This document shows positions 1 through 8,856 of a stretch of 64,000 nucleotides of DNA, piece by piece. Both the position numbers and the translations under genes were made by a program. The DNA comes from Bradyrhizobium hereditatis (GTDB taxonomy: Bacteria > Pseudomonadota > Alphaproteobacteria > Rhizobiales > Xanthobacteraceae): contig NZ_JAGKJK010000009.1 of assembly GCF_020329435.1 (NCBI RefSeq), positions 294,486 through 358,485 of the forward strand. The letters are read 5' to 3'. The notes beneath the pieces are model-generated. The model searched no databases, was not told the DNA's origin, and saw only the letters and a list, made by a program, of their open reading frames with translations. Each line of letters opens with the position of its first letter. Position 1 is the first letter of the stretch.

Positions 1-1221
1 CCGAAGCCGTCGCGCGAAAGCCAGCGTGGTCTCGACTGGTTCATCTTCTTTCTCGCCGACGTGCAGACCGGCTTCGGCCCGTTCATTGCGGTCTATCTGA
101 CGACGCAGAAATGGACGCAGGTCGAGATCGGCTTTGTGCTGTCGATCGGCGGCATCATCGGCCTGCTCGGGCAGATGCCGGGCGGCGCGATCGTCGATGC
201 CGCGCGCTCGGAGCGGCTGGTGGCGGGGCTGGCCGTTGCCACCATCGGCTGCTGCGCGTTGGCTTATGCATTGTGGCCGATCTTTCCGGTGGTGACGGCG
301 GCGGCGACGCTGCATGCGCTGGCGAGCTGCGTGCTGGGGCCAGCGATTGCGGCGATCAGCCTGGGCCTGGTCGGACCATACGCGATCGGGGAGCGGCTCG
401 GGCGCAATGCCCGATTCGCATCGCTCGGCAACGGCTCGGCGGCGGCGCTTATGGGTGCCGTTGGTTACCTGTTGTCGAACCAGTCAGTATTTATCGTGAC
501 CTTTCTTCTGGCAATCCCCACATTGCTGGCGCTTTCCCGGATTCGCGCGCAGGAAATCGACGTTGCGCAATCGCACGGCGCCATCGTGCGCGAGGTTCCT
601 GACAAGGAAGCTACGAGCGTTTTCCATCTTCTAAGGCAGCGGCCACTCCTGATCTTCGCCGGCGGCGTACTGCTGTTTCAACTCGCCAATGCCGCGATGC
701 TGCCGCTGATGGCGGGCGTGGTCACGACCCGGTCGAGCCAGTGGGCGCCGGTGCTGATCGCGGCCTGTATCATCGTGCCGCAAGCCATTGTGGCCTTGAC
801 CTCGCCCTCGGTCGGCCGCAAGGCGCAGGCCTGGGGCCGACGGCCGCTGCTGCTGCTGGCGTTCGGCGCATTGGCGATCCGCGGCCTTTTGTTTGCGGTG
901 GTCAGGGATCCCTATCTCCTGGTCGTCGTGCAGGTGTTCGACGGCATTACCGCGGCCGTGCTCAGCGTGATGGTGCCGCTGATCGTGGCCGACGTCGCCT
1001 TCGGAAGCGGCCACTTCAATCTGGCGCAAGGCGTCGTCGGCACGGCGACCGGCATCGGTGCGTCGCTCAGCCCGGTGCTGGCGGGCTATGTCAGCGACAC
1101 CTTCGGCAGCAGCGTCGCTTTCGTCGGGCTGGCCGGGGTCGCATCTCTCGGCTTGACGGTGATCTGGCTGTTCATGCCGGAGACGAGGCGGATCGAGGAT
1201 CAAGCGCGAGACGCGCGGTGA
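1..1221 (+). CDS. MFS transporter, 5' end outside window
   Basis: The reading frame is open from base 1, so the start codon lies upstream; the first visible residues (QRGLDWFIFFLADVQTGFGP) already belong to the first membrane helix of a major facilitator superfamily protein. About 400 residues are visible, with repeated hydrophobic helices, a central basic loop and a C-terminal end ETRR. This is an inner-membrane secondary transporter, probably an exporter; the substrate cannot be told from sequence. The 3' end overlaps by 50 bp the 3' end of a second MFS gene on the opposite strand, so the two genes are convergent. Confidence 0.85.
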   Translation, partial: PKPSRESQRGLDWFIFFLADVQTGFGPFIAVYLTTQKWTQVEIGFVLSIGGIIGLLGQMPGGAIVDAARSERLVAGLAVATIGCCALAYALWPIFPVVTAAATLHALASCVLGPAIAAISLGLVGPYAIGERLGRNARFASLGNGSAAALMGAVGYLLSNQSVFIVTFLLAIPTLLALSRIRAQEIDVAQSHGAIVREVPDKEATSVFHLLRQRPLLIFAGGVLLFQLANAAMLPLMAGVVTTRSSQWAPVLIAACIIVPQAIVALTSPSVGRKAQAWGRRPLLLLAFGALAIRGLLFAVVRDPYLLVVVQVFDGITAAVLSVMVPLIVADVAFGSGHFNLAQGVVGTATGIGASLSPVLAGYVSDTFGSSVAFVGLAGVASLGLTVIWLFMPETRRIEDQARDAR

Positions 1222-2401
1222 GTAGCGCCGCGACGGAAAGCGCTGCGCCAACGCCCGCAACGCAGGCGGTCCATCCGAAGCGATCGAACAACTGGCCGAG
1301 CACAGCGCTGCCGGCAAGCCCGCCGAGGAAATAGCAGGCGAGGTAGATTCCGCTGGCGATGCCGCGGTTGTCGCTGGCGGCCTGTCCGACAAAGCCGGTG
1401 GCGCAGGCCTGTGCGAAGAAGGTGCCGATGCCGACCAGCACCATTCCGGCCAGCACCTCGGCGAGACGAGAAGACAGCATTAGCGGCAGGCCCAGGGCGG
1501 CGAGCGATAGCGCGCCCCAGATTGCCGGCCGCGTGCCGAAGCGTGCCACGGCCCGGCCGGCAAATAGCGTGGTGACCACGGAAGGTGCGAAAACAAAATA
1601 GACGAAGCCGAGCTCCATCCGCCCGAGCGAGAGCGGCGGGCGCACCAGCACGAAATTGACGAACGTGAAGGTACCGATGAAGGCGAACAGGATGCAGAAG
1701 CCGATGGCGAAGGCTGACCGCAGCGCCGGGTTGCGCCAATGCCCGACGGTCGCTACGAGCGGTGTTTGCGCCTCGGGCATAGCATGCATCGGCTTGGCCC
1801 GGTGGACGGTGAAATACACCAGCACGGCGCCGGCGAGATTGAGCAGCGCAAAGAAATAGAAGTTCGAAGCCAGCCCGAACGTGTCGACCACCGCAGCCGA
1901 GACCAGGCGGCCGATCAGATTGCTCGCAACGTTGCCGGTGATATAGGCCGCGAATGCGCTGCCTGCATCCATCTGGCTGCACTGTTCGCCGAGATAGGCC
2001 AGCGTCAACGCAAACGCCGACGCCATGCAGAGGCCCTGCGCAATGCGAAGCAGCGTGAATGCCGTGAGATCCGGCGCGATCGCCAGCAAGGTGGTGGGAA
2101 TCGCCAGCAGGATCAGGCTGACGAGAATGCCGAGCCTGCGATCGATGTGCGGGCTCAGAAAACCGACGATGAGGCCGGCGATCGCCATGCCGATGGTGCA
2201 GGCATTGACCGCGAACCCTATGGCGGCCGGGGTAACGTTGTAATGCCGGGTCAGCGAAGGAAGGATCGCCTGCGTCGCGAAAAGATCGACCACCGTCAGG
2301 AACGCCGTGAGGCCGATGACGAGGGATCGCAGCACGACGCCCGGCGAGTGACCCTGCATATCCGTCGCTTCGGATTTCGTCGGCGCGGAGATGTCGGTCA
2401 T
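1172..2401 (-). CDS. MFS transporter (AraJ/YnfM-like exporter)
   Basis: A 409-residue integral membrane protein with about twelve hydrophobic helices. It has a short hydrophilic N-terminus followed by the first helix (residues about 25-45, VIGLTAFLTVVDLFATQAIL), typical of drug/sugar-efflux MFS members. I chose the ATG at 2401 because it follows AGGGAGAA at good spacing; an upstream in-frame start at 2419 has no such site. Substrate unknown. Its last 50 bp overlap the end of the convergent MFS gene, so there is no room for a terminator between them and antisense transcription is likely. Confidence 0.85.
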   Translation of the reverse strand: MTDISAPTKSEATDMQGHSPGVVLRSLVIGLTAFLTVVDLFATQAILPSLTRHYNVTPAAIGFAVNACTIGMAIAGLIVGFLSPHIDRRLGILVSLILLAIPTTLLAIAPDLTAFTLLRIAQGLCMASAFALTLAYLGEQCSQMDAGSAFAAYITGNVASNLIGRLVSAAVVDTFGLASNFYFFALLNLAGAVLVYFTVHRAKPMHAMPEAQTPLVATVGHWRNPALRSAFAIGFCILFAFIGTFTFVNFVLVRPPLSLGRMELGFVYFVFAPSVVTTLFAGRAVARFGTRPAIWGALSLAALGLPLMLSSRLAEVLAGMVLVGIGTFFAQACATGFVGQAASDNRGIASGIYLACYFLGGLAGSAVLGQLFDRFGWTACVAGVGAALSVAALLTARLALDPRSASSPA

Positions 2402-2522
2402 GACGCTTCTCCCTGTCATCCCGGAGAAAGAAGGATGTGACGCCTGGGCGTGTGGGGCGACACGGGGACTCCCAGGTCGTCACATCCGGCAACGAGACGT
2501 CGGTGGCGCTCGTCACAGCTCC

Positions 2523-3014
2523 TTACATGTTGTGATCGTGTGGATCCTTACGAACATCGCCGACATAGAGAATGACGGTCTCCTTGCCGAGATTCTTCCA
2601 CCAGTGCGAGGTGCCGGCGACTTCCGGCCTGATCTCGCCGGCCTTGTGCACGATCGGCTCCGAACAGTTGCTGGCATATTCGACAATCTCGCCTTGCTGG
2701 ACGTAGATCAGTGCGGGACGATCGTCATGGCTGTGCCAGGGCACGATGCCGCCGGGCTCGATCGTCAGCTTGCGGAAGCGCAGCTCGCGCTCCCTGATGT
2801 TTGCCGGCTGTTTTTCGAGGTTGATCGAGCCGAGGGTGACGTCGGTGACGCCGACCGCCTTGTGGTCGACCATCGGGCGGACATTCGGCTGCATCTTCCC
2901 GGCCGGGCATTCGCCGGCTACGGCGCCAGTGCTTGTCGCAAGCGAGCCTGCGGCAAGCGCGGCTAGCGCGAGGCCGTGCCGGATGGTGCGCGACGTAACG
3001 ATGGATTTGGACAT
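2523..3014 (-). CDS. Secreted cupin-domain protein
   Basis: A 163-residue protein with a signal peptide (basic start, hydrophobic residues about 14-26, cleavage probable after GAVA). It is followed by a small single-domain cupin. Metal-ligand motif 1 is visible as PWHSHDDRPALIYVQQGEI, where the usual glutamate is not obvious, and motif 2 as GTSHWWKNLGKE. Conserved Cys pairs at the mature N-terminus and in NCSEP may form a disulfide in the periplasm. Enzymatic function is unknown; cupins range from dioxygenases to isomerases and binding proteins. The gene stands alone, transcribed away from the neighbouring flavoprotein. Confidence 0.8.
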   Translation of the reverse strand: MSKSIVTSRTIRHGLALAALAAGSLATSTGAVAGECPAGKMQPNVRPMVDHKAVGVTDVTLGSINLEKQPANIRERELRFRKLTIEPGGIVPWHSHDDRPALIYVQQGEIVEYASNCSEPIVHKAGEIRPEVAGTSHWWKNLGKETVILYVGDVRKDPHDHNM

Positions 3015-3146
3015 GACGTGGTCTCCTCTGTTGCTGTCTGTCTCGGCCCCGATTTGCTTGGCCGGCTACATCGCCACCATCATCGAAATCGTGCACGAGA
3101 GGAAATGCCGGCTAGCTCTTGAATCGATAGCGTCGCGCTATGCGAG

Positions 3147-4508
3147 CTAGCCGTGGCCGAGCATGTGCTTGAGGTCGGAGGAGAATGTCGGATAGGCGTA
3201 GACATTGCCGCGGATCTGGCTTGCGGTAATGCCAAACCGCATCGCAAGTCCGAAGATGTTGATCAACTCCTGCCCGGAGTGCCCGACGAAATGAGCGCCA
3301 AGAATGCGATCGGTCGATTGCTCCACGATCACCTTCGACCACGCCACGGTTTCGGCATAGGTCTTCGACGTGAACCAACCGAGCATGTCGTTGGTGTGAA
3401 CGCTGACGGAAAGTCCCTTTTGCCGGGCAGCGGCTTCCGTCAGACCGACCGAAGCGAGCGGCGGCACGGTGTAGACGGATGTCGCCATGCTGGCATAGTC
3501 GGGACCATGTTTTGGGCCTTCGACAATGTTGCGGCCGACGATGTCGCCCTCATAGGTCGCGATCGGTGATAGTTGCGGCGAACTCGGCACTGCGTCGCCG
3601 CAGACGTAGACGTTCGGATTGGAATCCGATCGCAGGTGCCGATCGATCGCGATGCGGCCATTGCTGTGCTCGACCTGGCCCGCGGCGAGATCAAGCGTAT
3701 CGACATTGGCAACGCGGCCGGCGCCGTTGACGACACGGTCGGCCTCAGCCGTCTGTTCGGCGTCGTGGTGATCGAAGACGACGCGCAGGCGGCTGTTCGT
3801 CCGCTCAATGCGTTTGACGTTGACCGCGGTCCGGACCCGGATGCCAATGCGTTCGCTCTCAACCTGCAGGCTCGCGACGGCGTCGGCATCCATCGCGGGC
3901 AGCAGTTGCGGCAGGGCTTCGAGGATCAAGACCTCAGCGCCGGCGCGGGCGTAGACATGACCGAATTCCAGCGCGATCACGCCTCCGCCAACGAAGATCA
4001 CGGACCGCGGCAGTTCGCGTTCGCTCAGCATTTCGTCCGAAGTGATCATGAACTCGGCCCCGGGAATCGGCAGCGGCCGCGGCTTGGACCCGGTCGCAAT
4101 CACGATATGTCCGGCGTGGAGCTCGCGATCGCCCGCACGGATGGTGTCGGGGCCGATGAATGCGCCATGGCCCTTGATGATTTCGACCTGGCGCTTGGCC
4201 ATCGCGCGGGCGAGGGCGGCGGGGATATCCTTGATCATGTCCTTCTCGCGGCCGATCAACGCGGCCCAGTCGAGCTTCGGCTTGCCGATGGCGATGCGAT
4301 GGATCGATGCGCGTTCGATCTCGTGCAGCGCGTGACCCGCGGCGACCAAGATCTTCTTCGGCGTGCACCCGCGGTTCGGGCAGGTGCCGCCGAGAAGATC
4401 CGCCTCGATCATCGCGACCGACATTCCGGCGCGCCGCACGGGTCCTGTCACGCCGATACCCGCGTTGCCGCCGCCTAAAATGACCACATCAAATTTCTCA
4501 GGTGCCAT
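3147..4508 (-). CDS. FAD-dependent pyridine nucleotide-disulfide oxidoreductase (MerA/glutathione reductase-like)
   Basis: 453 residues with the family layout. The N-terminal FAD-binding motif is GGGNAGIG (residues 12-19), the redox-active disulfide is C43-x4-C48 (TCPNRGC), the central NAD(P) motif is VGGGVIALEFG, the second FAD motif is VYVCGDA, and a C-terminal dimerisation domain follows. In glutathione reductase and lipoamide dehydrogenase the C-terminal base is a His in an HPT-x-x-E motif. Here it is Tyr439 in AYPTFSSD, as in mercuric reductases, so the natural substrate may not be a glutathione-type disulfide. It lacks the extra N-terminal metal-binding domain and the C-terminal Cys-Cys of full MerA. 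DUF302 and cupin neighbours suggest a redox or stress role. Confidence 0.85.
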   Translation of the reverse strand: MAPEKFDVVILGGGNAGIGVTGPVRRAGMSVAMIEADLLGGTCPNRGCTPKKILVAAGHALHEIERASIHRIAIGKPKLDWAALIGREKDMIKDIPAALARAMAKRQVEIIKGHGAFIGPDTIRAGDRELHAGHIVIATGSKPRPLPIPGAEFMITSDEMLSERELPRSVIFVGGGVIALEFGHVYARAGAEVLILEALPQLLPAMDADAVASLQVESERIGIRVRTAVNVKRIERTNSRLRVVFDHHDAEQTAEADRVVNGAGRVANVDTLDLAAGQVEHSNGRIAIDRHLRSDSNPNVYVCGDAVPSSPQLSPIATYEGDIVGRNIVEGPKHGPDYASMATSVYTVPPLASVGLTEAAARQKGLSVSVHTNDMLGWFTSKTYAETVAWSKVIVEQSTDRILGAHFVGHSGQELINIFGLAMRFGITASQIRGNVYAYPTFSSDLKHMLGHG

Positions 4509-4587
4509 CGAACCAACCCCTCTATTCGCCTGTGCGATCAGGCCGGGCGTGAGGCGGCCTGATGACGTCAGGTGCTTCGGCTGCGCG

Positions 4588-5079
4588 TTACCTCTTCGTG
4601 ATGGTCGAACTGATCGAACTCACCACCTTTGTGGCTATTTCGAATTGCGCGCCACGATCCCTGATGTTGTGACGTCTGGCGATCCATCCGAAATCGGTCC
4701 AGATAGCCCAGACCTCGCCATTGTCGTCCTGCGTGAGCAGCAGCCGGACCGGCCAGTCGAGCCCGGCATTCGGGTTCGAGGTGATGAACTGCGTCCCGAG
4801 CGGTGGATTGCCGAATACCAGCAGCGTCGAGGGACGCAGCTTGATGCCGGCGTCGGCCGCAAGCTTGGCCTGGTCGATCTCCATGAAGAACTTGATGCCC
4901 TTCGCGGCGATGTCGGCCTTGATGCGGGTGATGGCCTCTGCCATCGGCACCGCGCTCTTGACGCGGACGATGCCGTCGTCGCCGTCGGCGCGTGCGGCGG
5001 AGACGGCGGAAAGGATCAGCAAGGCCAGCAGCAGCGAGGCGCCGAAATTCGCAAGGCGGTTCGTCGAATGACCTGTCAT
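4588..5079 (-). CDS. Periplasmic DUF302 protein
   Basis: A 163-residue protein with a clear signal peptide (hydrophobic stretch NFGASLLLALLILSAVSAARA) followed by one DUF302 domain. The family pattern is visible as a long helix AITRIKADIAAKGIKFFMEIDQ, then a strand with LVFGNPPLGT and a WPVRLLL stretch. DUF302 domains bind small ligands or metals in an unproven way. The ATG at 5079 is preferred over 5115 because it follows AGGAGA six bases upstream. It is co-oriented with the flavin disulfide reductase 79 bp downstream, so the two may be co-transcribed. Confidence 0.8.
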   Translation of the reverse strand: MTGHSTNRLANFGASLLLALLILSAVSAARADGDDGIVRVKSAVPMAEAITRIKADIAAKGIKFFMEIDQAKLAADAGIKLRPSTLLVFGNPPLGTQFITSNPNAGLDWPVRLLLTQDDNGEVWAIWTDFGWIARRHNIRDRGAQFEIATKVVSSISSTITKR

Positions 5080-5321
5080 CGGAAATCTCCTGTCGATGGG
5101 TGCATGCCTCCGCATGCCTTCGAGGACAGGATGAAGGTCCGGCCGGCCAAGATGAAATGCGGATTCGCTCTGAAGTCGATAGCAGCGGGCTATCGGCGCC
5201 TCTCAATACGTCGCAGCTATCGAACCGATTGTGCATCGGCATTTCTCATTCGGCTCGCGCGACCCTCTGATAGGGCAGCGTCCGGTTGGCGGGCGTCACC
5301 ATCCACATAAAGGAATTCCCC

Positions 5322-5606
5322 ATGAAGACCGTTTCCAAGACCCTGATCGCCGCTGCGGCGTTTGCCGTTGTCGCTACCACCGCCTTCTCGCAAGGCGCCT
5401 GGGAATTCAAATCCGGCATGGCCTACGTCTATGGCGGCCCCGGGAAGATGTCGGCGATGGCAATGGCAGCGACACCCAAGAACCACGACGCGATGATGAA
5501 GAACGCCAGGAAGGTGCCTGACAACACAGTATTCTTCATGGACAAGGGCCAGCTCTATTCGGCCTCGGGCATGCTCGACCCGACCGGTAATTTCTACATT
5601 CCCTGA
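5322..5606 (+). CDS. Small secreted protein of unknown function
   Basis: 94 residues. A signal peptide (MKTVSKTLIAAAAFAVVATTAFS) is followed by a short hydrophilic mature chain of about 70 residues, rich in methionine (PGKMSAMAMAATPKNHDAMM) and ending in NFYIP. The ATG at 5322 has AAAGGAA upstream at good spacing. I do not recognise a characterised family. Methionine-rich periplasmic segments sometimes bind copper or act as oxidant sinks, but that is speculation here. It is divergent from the DUF302 gene and followed by a strong hairpin before the peroxiredoxin-like gene. Confidence 0.7.
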   Translation: MKTVSKTLIAAAAFAVVATTAFSQGAWEFKSGMAYVYGGPGKMSAMAMAATPKNHDAMMKNARKVPDNTVFFMDKGQLYSASGMLDPTGNFYIP

Positions 5607-5622
5607 TCAAGCACGCTGCAAC

Positions 5623-5652
5623 GCCCGGCCGCCCTTGCGGAGCGGCCCGGGC
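5623..5652 (+). terminator. GC-rich hairpin, terminator-like
   Basis: Inverted repeat GCCCGGCCGC (5623-5632) and GCGGCCCGGGC (5642-5652), ten pairs with one bulged C and a nine-base loop, 16 bases after the stop of the small secreted protein gene. No strong T-run follows, so it may act as an mRNA 3'-end stabiliser or a weak terminator. Confidence 0.5.
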
Positions 5653-5683
5653 CGGAAATAATATGGAAATGCCGGAGCAAGCC

Positions 5684-6403
5684 ATGACGACAATGCTATC
5701 GCCAGCCAATGCCGAACGCCTCAAGGAGGCCTTCCTGCGCTGCCGCGACATGGAAGGTTCCTTGCGCGAGCAACTCGAGGCCTACGCCGCGGCGGGGAGG
5801 GAGTTCTTTCCGGCCTATGGCGAGGCGGTCGACCGGCTGGTGGCGCGGCTCAATGAGAATGGCGGCGGCGAGAATGCGCCGCGGCCGGGCGAAGTGATGC
5901 CGCCGTTCGTATTGCCGGATGAGACCGGCCGGCTGATCAGCCTGACATCACTGATCGAGCAGGGTCCGGTCGCGGTGATGTTCTATCGTGGCCATTGGTG
6001 CCCTTACTGCCGGCTGAATGTGCGGGCGGTGATTCAGGCGCAGGACCGCATCAAGGCGCTGGGCGCGCAGACGGTCGCGATCATGCCGGAGATGCAGGCC
6101 TATGCCGAACAATTCAAATCCGAGGCCAACGCGCCGTTTCCCGTGCTGACCGATCTCGACAACGGATACGCGCTGTCGCTCAATCTTGCGATCTGGCTCG
6201 GCAGCGAAATCCAAGAGCTGCTGTCATACCAGGACATGGCGGGCTTTCACGGCAATGACGGCTGGGTGCTGCCGATCCCGGCGACTTTCGTGGTCGGCCG
6301 TGACGGACGGGTGAAGGCACGCTTCGTCGATCCCGACTTTCGCAAGCGCATGGAGATCGACGACCTGATTACTGTGCTAAAAAGCGCGAGCGACGAGCGC
6401 TAG
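5684..6403 (+). CDS. AhpC/TSA-family peroxiredoxin-like protein
   Basis: 239 residues with a thioredoxin-fold core (about residues 70-230). The active-site stretch FYRGHWCPYCRLNVRAV carries a C-x2-C pair where peroxiredoxins have the peroxidatic cysteine. An N-terminal helical extension of about 65 residues precedes the fold, as in many alkyl hydroperoxide reductase-like proteins of proteobacteria. It probably reduces peroxides or protein disulfides in the cytoplasm, as no signal peptide is seen. The ATG at 5684 follows GGAGCAAGCC; an upstream ATG at 5663 is possible. It neighbours other redox genes. Confidence 0.8.
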   Translation: MTTMLSPANAERLKEAFLRCRDMEGSLREQLEAYAAAGREFFPAYGEAVDRLVARLNENGGGENAPRPGEVMPPFVLPDETGRLISLTSLIEQGPVAVMFYRGHWCPYCRLNVRAVIQAQDRIKALGAQTVAIMPEMQAYAEQFKSEANAPFPVLTDLDNGYALSLNLAIWLGSEIQELLSYQDMAGFHGNDGWVLPIPATFVVGRDGRVKARFVDPDFRKRMEIDDLITVLKSASDER

Positions 6404-6465
6404 CCAGAATCCCCTTGCTCAACACGAGTGCTGTGGCAGGTTCCCGCGTTCCGGGCGACCGACAA

Positions 6466-7077
6466 TCAACGTTCGATAGTGCCCGAACGCCTGATCTTTT
6501 GCTGCAGCAACAGCACGCCGTAAAGCAGCGCTTCGGCGGTCGGCGGGCAGCCGGGGACATAGATATCGACCGGAACGATCCGGTCGCAGCCACGCACCAC
6601 CGAGTACGAATAGTGGTAATAGCCGCCGCCGTTGGCGCACGAACCCATCGAAATCACATATCGAGGTTCGGGCATCTGGTCATAAACCTTGCGGAGCGCG
6701 GGTGCCATCTTGTTGCATAAAGTACCGGCGACGATCATCACATCCGACTGCCGCGGACTGGCGCGGGGCGCAAATCCAAACCGCTCGGCGTCGTAACGGG
6801 GCATCGCCATTTGCATCATCTCGATCGCGCAGCAGGCGAGGCCAAATGTCATCCACATCAACGAACCGCTGCGGGCCCACGTGATCAAATCGTCGGTGGC
6901 GGTAACGAAGAAGCCTTTGTCGCTCAGCTCACTGTTCAACCCCGCAAAAAAGTAGTCGTCACTCACGGGACGGCCGGTCCCTGGATCCAGAATTCCGTTT
7001 CCAGAAGGCGTGATCAATGGTCGGGAATGCTGCATATTTGAGTCGCTCCAGCTTGGTCTGGCCAAAGCTGCAACCAT
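6466..7077 (-). CDS. nuoB: NADH-quinone oxidoreductase subunit B, stand-alone
   Basis: 203 residues covering the whole NuoB/PSST family. The four cysteine ligands of cluster N2 are present: the tandem pair C82-C83 (GLACCAIEM), C147 (SMGSCANGGG) and C177 (VPGCPPTAEAL). NuoB sits at the junction of the peripheral and membrane arms of complex I and passes electrons to quinone. It normally lies between nuoA and nuoC; here no other nuo gene is adjacent, so this is an orphan copy. The start could also be the ATG at 7035, which would drop 14 non-conserved residues. The sequence is not degraded, so it is probably functional, perhaps an alternative subunit. Confidence 0.9.
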   Translation of the reverse strand: MVAALARPSWSDSNMQHSRPLITPSGNGILDPGTGRPVSDDYFFAGLNSELSDKGFFVTATDDLITWARSGSLMWMTFGLACCAIEMMQMAMPRYDAERFGFAPRASPRQSDVMIVAGTLCNKMAPALRKVYDQMPEPRYVISMGSCANGGGYYHYSYSVVRGCDRIVPVDIYVPGCPPTAEALLYGVLLLQQKIRRSGTIER

Positions 7078-7271
7078 GTCCGGATTTGCCTTGCCGCTTT
7101 TCGTCGGATGAGCACCGCGTCTGCTGCTCCTCCTTCGCGCCCCTGATTCCCTGGGCGGGCCCGGACTGGGCCGGCAGCCTTTTCAATGTTCGACGCGACA
7201 ATGTTCAACGCGGCGACGCTTTCGGCCGTTCCTATCGAGCGAGCAAGAGTGTGTAGATGGCGCCGCGATGC

Positions 7272-7598
7272 TTACCGTCCACTGTCCATGACTTCGGCGA
7301 CTTCGTACAGATGAGGATCGATCTCGCTCGTTATCTCGTCGAAATGACCCCATTGCTTGCGAAATTCTGGCGATTGATGGGCCGATCGCAGCAGATTGCG
7401 ATTCTCCCATTGCACGTAGTTGACGATGCGGCGGCCATCCAGGCTGCGATGCAGGCTGATGGAGACGAAGCCCGGCTGACGCGCCATGAAGCGGGCGCGC
7501 TCGGTCATCATCGACAACGCCTCGGCCTGCTTCTCGGGCTCTGACTCGACGATGGTGATCTGGGTGACGGGCTGTCTTTCGGTATGGATCTGCGCCAT
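7272..7598 (-). CDS. Antibiotic biosynthesis monooxygenase (ABM) domain protein
   Basis: A 108-residue single-domain protein of the dimeric alpha-beta-barrel ABM fold. The family pattern is seen in VTQITIVESEPEKQAEAL, then RFMARQPGFVSISLHRSLDG and VNYVQWENRNLL. Relatives act on quinols, haem or polyketides without cofactors, so a quinol or small aromatic substrate is possible but unproven. The ATG at 7598 follows AGGGAGAT. It is co-oriented with nuoB 194 bp downstream and with the LysR gene upstream. Confidence 0.8.
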   Translation of the reverse strand: MAQIHTERQPVTQITIVESEPEKQAEALSMMTERARFMARQPGFVSISLHRSLDGRRIVNYVQWENRNLLRSAHQSPEFRKQWGHFDEITSEIDPHLYEVAEVMDSGR

Positions 7599-7786
7599 GG
7601 CTGATCTCCCTTGAATATTCCAAGCCGGGCGTCCGCAATTTGACGGCGCCAAGTGCAGCTTTTGCGGCGTCGGTGACGCGTCAACTATGGAAATTCCGGT
7701 AGCGGGAGGCGGTTCCACAATGGATCAGTCCCAGGGCTGGACCGGACACCTCGGACTGAGAAAAGACGAATTGCTTCGAACCAAGC

Positions 7787-8689
7787 CTATCTGGTTCCCT
7801 CATTGCGTATAAATTGCTGCCAATTGGCGCCGCGCAGCATGCGCATCACGGCGGATGCCACCGCAGTCCGTTCGCGCCCGGCGACGCCGTAGAGATTGAC
7901 CGTTCGTCGCGCATCCAGTCCCTCGACATTGGCACGCTTCAGCGTCGGCGGAAGTGATGCGGTATCGGGCACCACCGCAACGCCGATGTCGGCCTCCAGG
8001 AGCGCGATCAGATCGCGCTCGGACGCAATCTCATGACAGCGATCGACGTCGAGGCCGTGCTCACGCAGCGAACTGTTCACGCGCGCGGCATGTTCGCAGT
8101 AATTGCGCGACAGCAGCTGCTCGGCACGAAGATCGCCGAAATCGATCTTTTCGCGCGCCGCCAGCCGATGATTCCTGTTGACGACGAGTTGAAAATTCTC
8201 GGTGAACAGCGGCCAAGTGTCGAGCCGATCCCATTCCTCGCTGATCTCGGCGGCGATGCCGAGCTCGGCTTCGCCTCTTTTGAGATATTCCGCGACCTCG
8301 CGGGCATTGCCGCGCAGAAAGCGAAACTCCAGGCGATTGAACATTCGCTTGATCTGGTCGAGATGCGGAATCAGCAGCGAGAGGTCGACGGAATGGGTGA
8401 GCGCTATCCGGAGCGCGCCGACTTCGCCGCTCTTGAAGGAGGAGGCAAGCTCGCGCGCCCCGGTGGCCGCCTCGTAGCATTGCTTGAGCAGCGGATGCAT
8501 GCGCTGGCCGAGCTCGGTCAGTTGCGCGGCGGGACGCTCGCGGCGGAACAGATCGCCGCCGAGTTCGGCTTCCAGTTGCTTGATCGCCCGCGTCAGCGAC
8601 GGCTGCGTGACGTTGCACTCGTCAGCGGCGCGCGTGAAGTTGAGCACGCGTGCAACCGCAAGAAAATAGCGAACCTGATGCATCTCCAT
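7787..8689 (-). CDS. LysR-family transcriptional regulator
   Basis: 300 residues. The N-terminal winged helix-turn-helix starts MEMHQVRYFLAVARVLNFTR and continues with ECNVTQPSLTRAIKQLEAEL, followed by a LysR substrate-binding domain to the C-terminus. I chose the ATG at 8689, which gives the family's usual length; upstream in-frame codons add 23 unlikely residues. It is divergent from the bdhA-patatin operon with about 167 bp between start codons. By the usual LysR arrangement it may regulate that operon and itself, which is an inference. Confidence 0.88.
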   Translation of the reverse strand: MEMHQVRYFLAVARVLNFTRAADECNVTQPSLTRAIKQLEAELGGDLFRRERPAAQLTELGQRMHPLLKQCYEAATGARELASSFKSGEVGALRIALTHSVDLSLLIPHLDQIKRMFNRLEFRFLRGNAREVAEYLKRGEAELGIAAEISEEWDRLDTWPLFTENFQLVVNRNHRLAAREKIDFGDLRAEQLLSRNYCEHAARVNSSLREHGLDVDRCHEIASERDLIALLEADIGVAVVPDTASLPPTLKRANVEGLDARRTVNLYGVAGRERTAVASAVMRMLRGANWQQFIRNEGTR

Positions 8690-8856
8690 GGCCGTGCCCC
8701 GGTCTGTCTCGATCGCACCGTAACCGATCGTATGAGGTGACGACACCATAACCGCCATAGCAGCGGCCTATGGTTTTGAAAGCCAAACGGCATTTCCTGA
8801 AATGAAGGTGGCCGGGCAGGGTGGCAGCAGCGAAATCCCACCTGAAAAGGACCGCC

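Noticed and set aside
631..1392. Long minus-strand open frame opposite the first MFS gene
   Set aside because: Arg/His/Asp-rich translation typical of antisense frames in high-GC DNA; no ribosome site and the sense strand encodes a clear membrane protein.
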